This document shows, one piece after another, positions 16,503 to 21,704 of a stretch of 21,704 nt of DNA. Source of the stretch: Roseburia sp. (lineage in GTDB: Bacteria; Bacillota; Clostridia; Lachnospirales; Lachnospiraceae); assembly GCA_030844625.1 (NCBI GenBank), contig JAUUNJ010000010.1:1-21704 (forward strand). The letters are read 5' to 3'. The notes beneath the pieces were generated by a model. It saw only the letters and a program-made list of their open reading frames with translations, was not told the origin of the DNA and ran no database searches. How positions within the stretch are numbered: position 1 is the first letter of the stretch; every line of letters starts with the position of its first letter. The position numbers and the translations under genes are program-made.

Positions 16503-17123
16503 ATGACTGAAATAGAAGTAAGAAATATATTGGTAAGCGAATGTTATACCAATTGCTATCTTTGCAAAAATAAAGGAACAGGGGAAGGGTTTATCGTTGA
16601 TCCGGGTGGAAATGAATTAAAGATTTCTACCAATGTTAGCAAAATGGAAATGAAACCTGTGGCTATCCTTTTGACGCATGGGCATTTTGACCATATTGAG
16701 GCAGTGGAAGCATTAAAGAAAAGATATGGCATTAAAGTGTATGTTTCTAAAGAGGAAGACCGGTTAATGCTGGATAACCGCATGAATTTATCTTCATTTT
16801 TCGGTGAACCGATATCAGTATGTGCAGATGAATTTGTGACAGATGGACAAAAACTTACTATTGCAGGGATTGATATGAAATTCATACTGACACCGGGACA
16901 CACACCGGGAAGCGGATGTTATTATCTCAAGGAAAATGAAATATTATTCAGTGGAGATACCCTGTTTCATGCCAGCCGTGGAAGAACCGATTTTCCGGGT
17001 GGAAGTGAGGCGGCAATTATGAAATCTATCAGAGAAAAATTGCTGGTACTTCCCGAAGAAACTGAAGTTTTTCCGGGACATAATGACAGCACAACAATAG
17101 GTGCGGAAAAGGTGTATTATTAA
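16503..17123 (+). CDS. Metallo-beta-lactamase fold hydrolase, glyoxalase II-like
   Basis: A small (206-residue) zinc-dependent hydrolase. The start is ATG 16503 with AGGAGAG at 16492-16498. Metal ligands are all present: THGHFDH (His59, His61, Asp63, His64), His133 in TPGHTPGS, Asp152 in FSGDTLF, and His193 in FPGHND. The compact size without the C-terminal substrate domain of true glyoxalase II fits the YcbL/YqgX-like group, whose substrates are thiol esters or unknown. The adjacency to rel and hemZ is a common Clostridia arrangement. Its stop codon overlaps the first base of the hemZ start, so the two are translationally coupled. Confidence 0.9.
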   Translation: MTEIEVRNILVSECYTNCYLCKNKGTGEGFIVDPGGNELKISTNVSKMEMKPVAILLTHGHFDHIEAVEALKKRYGIKVYVSKEEDRLMLDNRMNLSSFFGEPISVCADEFVTDGQKLTIAGIDMKFILTPGHTPGSGCYYLKENEILFSGDTLFHASRGRTDFPGGSEAAIMKSIREKLLVLPEETEVFPGHNDSTTIGAEKVYY

Positions 17124-18607
17124 TGATAGACATTCAGATAACACCGGCGTATTTTGAATATGATGTACAGTCTTTGGTTCAGGCTTTCTATCCGGCACAT
17201 CCCTTTAAGGTAAATGGCACGGTGGAAGAAAGTTATAGAAAATTAAAGGTAATGTATGACCGTGATATGGTAACTGTTCAGTTATATGACAGAAATAAAA
17301 AGCTTTTTGAAGAACATTCAAAGTGGAATTGCTCTGGAATTTTTGATGGAGAAAAATCCGAAAATATTGACAGAAGAGAGACGAAGAATGTTTTAAAAAA
17401 GCTTTTGTATCGTTTATTATCCAAAGATACACAAGTGGAGCTTCCCTGGGGCAATTTAACAGGAATACGTCCGGCAAAAATTCCGGGAATGCTTTTCGAG
17501 CAGGGACTTAAAGAAATAGAAATCAGGCAGATTATGAAGGAGACATACCTTATTTCTGATGAAAAACTTGATTTGGCGATGGATATTGCAAAAAGAGAAC
17601 AAAAATTGTTGACAGATATTAATTATCAGGATGGATATAGCTTGTATGTGGGAATACCTTTTTGTCCAACTACCTGTCTGTATTGCTCTTTTACTTCTTA
17701 TCCGATTTCTCTGTATAAAGACAAGGCAGATGATTATATTTCTGCATTAATAAAGGAGATAGAATTTCTGGGAGAAAAACTGAAGGGCAGAGAATTGAAC
17801 ACGGTCTATATCGGAGGTGGAACTCCCACCACATTAATTCCGGCACAGATCGACCGGCTGATTACTGCGCTGAAGTTAAATTTTGATTTTGATACAGTAA
17901 AGGAATTTACGGTTGAGGCAGGAAGACCGGATAGCATAACAAGAGAAAAACTCCTGACACTTAAAAAGCATAACGTATCCAGAATATCCATTAATCCGCA
18001 GACAATGAATCAGACAACACTAGATATCATTGGCAGAAAACATACAGTAGAACAGGTAAGGGAAGCTTTTGATTTGGCAAGAGAATGTGGCCTTGATAAT
18101 ATAAATATGGATTTTATTGTGGGGCTTCCCGAAGAAAATGAGGAGATGGTTCGATGTTCCATGGAAGAGGCAATGAAATTAAATCCGGAGGGAATTACAG
18201 TCCATTCTCTGGCAATAAAACGTGCATCAAGGCTTAATATTCAAAAGGAAGATTATTCTGGAATGCATATGGAAAACAGTACCCGGCTTATGAATATCAC
18301 AAAAGATTATGCGGAAAAAATGGGAATGAAACCATATTATCTTTACAGACAGAAAAATATGACCGGGAATCAGGAGAATGTAGGATATTCCAAAGAAGGT
18401 TACGAGGGATTATATAATATTCTTATGATGGGAGATTATCAGAATGTGTGGGCTGTGGGAGCAGGTGCGGTTACAAAGCTGCTTTCCCGGGATCGAAAAG
18501 AAGGCAGACGCATAGATACCCTGAAGAATGTGGATCAGTACATTGAAAGAATTGATGAAATGATTGCCCGGAAGGCAAAAGTTTTTGAAACAATAGATGA
18601 AAAGTAA
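17123..18607 (+). CDS. hemZ: Radical SAM coproporphyrinogen dehydrogenase-like protein HemZ
   Basis: An oxygen-independent coproporphyrinogen III oxidase-like radical SAM protein. The ATG shares its first base with the stop of the previous gene (TAATG), so it is translated by coupling. The 494-residue length and the N-terminal domain of about 165 residues before the radical SAM core match HemZ of Bacillus rather than the shorter HemW/HemN types. The cluster motif is GIPFCPTTCLYCSF with Cys181, Cys185 and Cys188. The SAM-binding glycine motif is YIGGGTPTTL (about 222-231), and NMDFIVGLPEE follows. Whether it acts in heme synthesis here is not known. Many such Lachnospiraceae lack a full heme pathway, so a heme-chaperone or other role is possible. 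No terminator is evident after it, only an AT-rich stretch. Confidence 0.88.
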   Translation: MIDIQITPAYFEYDVQSLVQAFYPAHPFKVNGTVEESYRKLKVMYDRDMVTVQLYDRNKKLFEEHSKWNCSGIFDGEKSENIDRRETKNVLKKLLYRLLSKDTQVELPWGNLTGIRPAKIPGMLFEQGLKEIEIRQIMKETYLISDEKLDLAMDIAKREQKLLTDINYQDGYSLYVGIPFCPTTCLYCSFTSYPISLYKDKADDYISALIKEIEFLGEKLKGRELNTVYIGGGTPTTLIPAQIDRLITALKLNFDFDTVKEFTVEAGRPDSITREKLLTLKKHNVSRISINPQTMNQTTLDIIGRKHTVEQVREAFDLARECGLDNINMDFIVGLPEENEEMVRCSMEEAMKLNPEGITVHSLAIKRASRLNIQKEDYSGMHMENSTRLMNITKDYAEKMGMKPYYLYRQKNMTGNQENVGYSKEGYEGLYNILMMGDYQNVWAVGAGAVTKLLSRDRKEGRRIDTLKNVDQYIERIDEMIARKAKVFETIDEK

Positions 18608-18657
18608 TTAAAATTTTAAATTTGCATGAAACGAAGGAAAAGTTTTTATTCAATGGG

Positions 18658-18686
18658 TTGTTAATTATGGCAAAAAATAGTAAAAT
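18658..18686 (+). promoter_or_regulatory. Candidate promoter of hisS
   Basis: TTGTTA (18658-18663), a 17-base spacer, then TAAAAT (18681-18686), 66 bases before the hisS start. It is the best sigma-A-like match in the 144-base spacer, and no T-box element is recognisable there. Confidence 0.5.
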
Positions 18687-18751
18687 TTAGGATTGTGAAC
18701 AGATAGTATATGAGTGTTTACACGTGGAAATCCAGTAAAAGGAGAAATAAC

Positions 18752-20011
18752 ATGGCATTAAGCAAGAAACCGGTTACCGGAATGAAAGATATTCTTCCGG
18801 AGGAAATGAAAATAAGAAATTATGTACAGAATGTAATTAAGGATACATATAAGGCGTTTGGTTTTACACAGATTGAAACACCTTGTGTGGAAAATATTTC
18901 AAATCTGACAAATAAGCAGGGTGGAGAAAATGAAAAATTAATCTTTAAGATTTTAAAAAGAGGAGAAAAATTAAATCTTGAGACAGCCCGGACAGAAGGG
19001 GATGTTGTTGATAATGGGCTCAGATATGATTTGACGGTTCCTCTTGTAAGATATTACTCAAAAAATGCAAATGATCTGCCTTCGCCATTTAAGGCATTGC
19101 AGATGGGTAATGTGTGGAGAGCTGACAGACCCCAGAGAGGGCGTTATCGCCAGTTTATGCAGTGTGATATTGATATTCTCGGTGATCCAAGCAATCTTGC
19201 CGAAATCGAATTGATTCTCGCCACAACAACTACTCTTGGAAAGCTTGGTTTTAAAAATTTTCAGATTCGAATTAACGAGAGACGAATATTAAAGGCTATG
19301 GCTGCCTACAGTGGTTTCCCTGAGGACAGTTATGACAGTGTATTTATTATTCTTGATAAGATGGATAAGATTGGACTGGATGGGGTAAAGGAAGAATTAA
19401 TCAGGTATGATTTTTCACCAGAGTCCGTAGAGAAATATACACAGTTATTTGAAGAAATAGAGAATCAGGACAATCCGATTGAGTACCTCTCAGAAAAACT
19501 AGGGGACTATATGGAAGATGATGTTAAGCAATGGATGACAGAAATCATCGACAGTGTTAAGGCGACAAAATCTTCTGATTTTGAGATTGTATTTGATCCA
19601 ACTCTGGTCAGAGGAATGTCCTATTATACAGGAACGATTTTTGAAATTGCCATTCCTGAGTTTGGTGGAAGTTGTGGCGGCGGTGGACGTTATGACAAGA
19701 TGGTGGGTAAGTTTACGGGACATGATGTGCCGGCTTGTGGATTTTCCATTGGATTTGAAAGAATTGTTCTCTTATTGATGGAACAGGGATTCCAGATTCC
19801 TGAAGATTTTCAAAAAGTAGCATATCTGATTGAAAAAGGTGTTAATGGACAGGCACTCTGTGATGTGATTGCTCAGGCTCAGGAAGAGAGAAAGAAGGGA
19901 ACGCAGGTGCTTGTAACAAGAATGAACAAGAACAAAAAGTTCCAAAAGGAACAGTTGAATATACAGGGATACAATGATTTCAGAGAATTCTATAAGAATC
20001 CTTTGAAGTAG
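18752..20011 (+). CDS. hisS: Histidyl-tRNA synthetase
   Basis: Attaches histidine to tRNA-His. The start is ATG 18752 with AAAAGGAGA just upstream. An in-frame ATG at 18710 lies before this site and is not used. The 419 residues carry class II motifs: motif 1 near the N-terminus, motif 2 in WRADRPQRGRYRQFMQCDID (about 122-141), the histidine-specific RGMSYYTGTIFEI (about 286-298), and motif 3 in GFSIGFERI. The loop GGENEKLIFKILKRGEKL and the motif CDIDILG resemble the archaeal/eukaryal-like HisRS subtype more than the E. coli type. The anticodon-binding tail is short and ends FREFYKNPLK. It is followed by a hairpin spacer and then aspS. The hisS-aspS pair is common in Firmicutes. Confidence 0.95.
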   Translation: MALSKKPVTGMKDILPEEMKIRNYVQNVIKDTYKAFGFTQIETPCVENISNLTNKQGGENEKLIFKILKRGEKLNLETARTEGDVVDNGLRYDLTVPLVRYYSKNANDLPSPFKALQMGNVWRADRPQRGRYRQFMQCDIDILGDPSNLAEIELILATTTTLGKLGFKNFQIRINERRILKAMAAYSGFPEDSYDSVFIILDKMDKIGLDGVKEELIRYDFSPESVEKYTQLFEEIENQDNPIEYLSEKLGDYMEDDVKQWMTEIIDSVKATKSSDFEIVFDPTLVRGMSYYTGTIFEIAIPEFGGSCGGGGRYDKMVGKFTGHDVPACGFSIGFERIVLLLMEQGFQIPEDFQKVAYLIEKGVNGQALCDVIAQAQEERKKGTQVLVTRMNKNKKFQKEQLNIQGYNDFREFYKNPLK

Positions 20012-20080
20012 TGAAGAGATAGCAGTGAACAATTAAGGCATCATGTGTGCGGACAAAAATTTATAGACCGTTGGAAGAAG

Positions 20081-20120
20081 TAAATAGTGAACAGGGAATT
20101 TTATAACTCTTCACTGTTTA
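20081..20120 (+). terminator. Hairpin in the hisS-aspS spacer, weak terminator or attenuator
   Basis: TAAATAGTGAA (20081-20091) pairs with TTCACTGTTTA (20110-20120), an 11-bp stem with one G-T pair and an 18-base loop, followed by TTCTTTGCTT. Two upstream segments could compete for the same 3' arm: AGTGAAGAG (20010-20018) with CTCTTCACT (20107-20115), and CAGTGAA (20023-20029) with TTCACTG. This may be an attenuator or only a chance repeat. Confidence 0.45.
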
Positions 20121-20166
20121 TTCTTTGCTTAAGTGATGACGCATGAAATGAGGAGGAATATATATT

Positions 20167-21704
20167 ATGGCAGAGTCAATGCAGGGACTTCACAGAAGTC
20201 ACAGATGCACAGAAGTATCAAATAAAAATATTGGAGAAACGGTTACCGTTATGGGCTGGGTTCAGAAAAGAAGAAATTTGGGAAGTCTTATTTTCATAGA
20301 TTTAAGAGACCGTTCCGGTTTATTACAGCTTGTTTTTGATGAGAATGACGGAGATGTTTTTGAAAAAGCAAAAGAACTTAGAAGTGAGTTTGTGATTGCC
20401 GCTGTTGGTAAAGTAAGAAAGCGTGACGGTGCAGTGAATGATGCCATGGAGACAGGAGACATTGAGGTTACAGTTGATACACTTCGTATTTTGTCAGAAT
20501 CGGATACACCTCCGTTTCCGGTTGAGGAAGATTCCAACACAAGAGAAGAATTAAGACTGAAATACAGATATCTTGATTTGAGAAAGCCGCACCTGCAGAA
20601 AAATCTTAAGATGCGTAGTGATATAACCACATTTATCCGAAAGTTTATGGCAGAGGAAGGATTCCTTGAAATAGAAACACCTACTCTTTGCAAGAGCACA
20701 CCGGAAGGAGCGAGAGATTATCTTGTTCCAAGCAGAGTTCATCCGGGAAGTTTTTATGCACTGCCACAGTCACCACAGTTATATAAGCAGCTTTTGATGT
20801 GTTCCGGTTATGACCGATATCTGCAGATTGCAAAGTGTTACAGAGATGAGGATCTGAGAGCAGACAGACAGCCTGAATTTACACAGGTGGATATGGAACT
20901 TTCCTTTGTAGATGTGGATGATGTTATAGATGTCAATGAAAGGTTAATGCAGGGATTATTTAAGGAAATTCTGGACATAGATGTTCTGCTGCCATTTCCA
21001 AGAATGACATGGCAGGAAGCAATGGACAGATATGGTTCCGACAAACCTGATACGCGTTTTGGAATGGAACTTATAAATGTTACTGACGTAGTAAAACATT
21101 GTGGATTTGGTGTATTTTCAGGTGCGATTGAAAACGGTGGTACAGTAAGAGGTATCAATGTCAAAGGACAGGGAGCAATGCCTAGAAAGAAGATTGACAA
21201 ACTGGTTGAATCTGCCAAGGGAAACGGTGCAAAGGGTCTGGCTTACCTTGCAATTAATGAGGATGGAACATACAAATCATCTTTTGCAAAGTTTATGACA
21301 GAAGAAGAATTGGAGCAACTTGTTAAAGCGATGAGCGGTGAAGCAGGAGACTTATTGTTATTCGCCGCAGACAGAAATAAGATTGTATGGAATGTTCTCG
21401 GCGCCTTAAGACTGGAACTGGGCGAACAGTTAGAATTAATTGATAAGAATAAATTTAATTTCCTTTGGGTTGTTGAATTCCCACAGTTTGAGTGGTCTGA
21501 TGAACAGGAAAGATTTATTGCAATGCATCATCCGTTTACAATGCCTATGGAAGAGGATTTAGAATATCTGGAAACAGATTTAGGCAGGGTTCGTGCCAAG
21601 GCATATGATATTGTGCTGAACGGTTCTGAAATTGGTGGTGGAAGCGTGAGAATTCATCAGGCTGATATTCAGGAGAAAATGTTCAGGGCATTGGGCTTTA
21701 CAAA
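20167..21704 (+). CDS. aspS: Aspartyl-tRNA synthetase (3' end beyond the window)
   Basis: Attaches aspartate to tRNA-Asp. The start is ATG 20167 with AGGAGG at 20151-20156, ten bases upstream. The frame is open to the window end, about 512 of an expected roughly 590-600 residues. The N-terminal OB anticodon-binding domain contains GWVQKRRNLGSLIFIDLRD. The class II core has motif 2 in CYRDEDLRADRQPEFTQVDM (about 224-243), and the bacterial GAD insertion domain follows (about 290-405). The visible part ends near GGGSVRIHQADIQEKMFRALG, so motif 3 lies outside. The Leu in RRNLGS matches discriminating bacterial AspRS (E. coli type) and not the His found in non-discriminating enzymes. It is therefore predicted to charge only tRNA-Asp (inference). 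Confidence 0.95.
   Translation, partial: MAESMQGLHRSHRCTEVSNKNIGETVTVMGWVQKRRNLGSLIFIDLRDRSGLLQLVFDENDGDVFEKAKELRSEFVIAAVGKVRKRDGAVNDAMETGDIEVTVDTLRILSESDTPPFPVEEDSNTREELRLKYRYLDLRKPHLQKNLKMRSDITTFIRKFMAEEGFLEIETPTLCKSTPEGARDYLVPSRVHPGSFYALPQSPQLYKQLLMCSGYDRYLQIAKCYRDEDLRADRQPEFTQVDMELSFVDVDDVIDVNERLMQGLFKEILDIDVLLPFPRMTWQEAMDRYGSDKPDTRFGMELINVTDVVKHCGFGVFSGAIENGGTVRGINVKGQGAMPRKKIDKLVESAKGNGAKGLAYLAINEDGTYKSSFAKFMTEEELEQLVKAMSGEAGDLLLFAADRNKIVWNVLGALRLELGEQLELIDKNKFNFLWVVEFPQFEWSDEQERFIAMHHPFTMPMEEDLEYLETDLGRVRAKAYDIVLNGSEIGGGSVRIHQADIQEKMFRALGFT

Noticed and set aside
18608..18751. T-box leader upstream of hisS
   Set aside because: The conserved T-box sequence (AGGGTGGAACCGCG-like) and a specifier stem are absent, and the spacer is too short.
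20012..20166. T-box leader upstream of aspS
   Set aside because: No T-box motif is present. Only the simple hairpins described are seen.

Overview
The window looks like a low-GC Firmicute of class Clostridia, most likely a Lachnospiraceae-type gut anaerobe. The support is the gene order scfA-scfB-secDF-recJ-apt-rel-MBL-hemZ-hisS-aspS, a fused SecDF, and a HemZ-type radical SAM protein. All real genes found are on the plus strand.

Region 1 (1-6101) is the trailing part of a conjugative element. In order it holds the C-terminal end of an unrecognised protein, a long PcfB-like (DUF3801) protein, a VirD4/TraG-type coupling ATPase, a small charged helical protein whose best start is a GTG at 3613, and a topoisomerase III. 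No integrase, relaxase or attachment site is visible, so the element continues to the left, and its right end is either lost or hidden.

Region 2 (about 6140-7402) is an apparently intact IS30-family insertion sequence with candidate imperfect terminal repeats. It sits exactly between the conjugative module and the chromosomal block, and its right end is 32 bp from the -35 box of the next promoter.

Region 3 (7435-11442) is an scfA-scfB-secDF transcription unit. It encodes a six-cysteine SCIFF precursor peptide, its radical SAM/SPASM maturase and the Sec translocation motor. An extended -10 promoter drives it, a strong hairpin lies between scfA and scfB, and a textbook terminator closes it.

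Region 4 (11443-11840) has no gene. It is densely structured: three adjacent hairpins inside an imperfect outer helix (cloverleaf-like), followed by two full copies and one truncated copy of a 106-bp direct repeat. These run up to the ribosome binding site of recJ.

Region 5 (11841-21704) is a housekeeping block: recJ (DNA repair), apt (purine salvage), rel ((p)ppGpp metabolism), a glyoxalase II-like metallo-hydrolase, hemZ, then hisS and a 3'-truncated aspS. A promoter candidate precedes hisS, and a hairpin with alternative pairings separates hisS from aspS.

The most interesting parts are the SCIFF ranthipeptide locus with a mobile-element junction directly upstream, and the cloverleaf/106-bp repeat tract between secDF and recJ.
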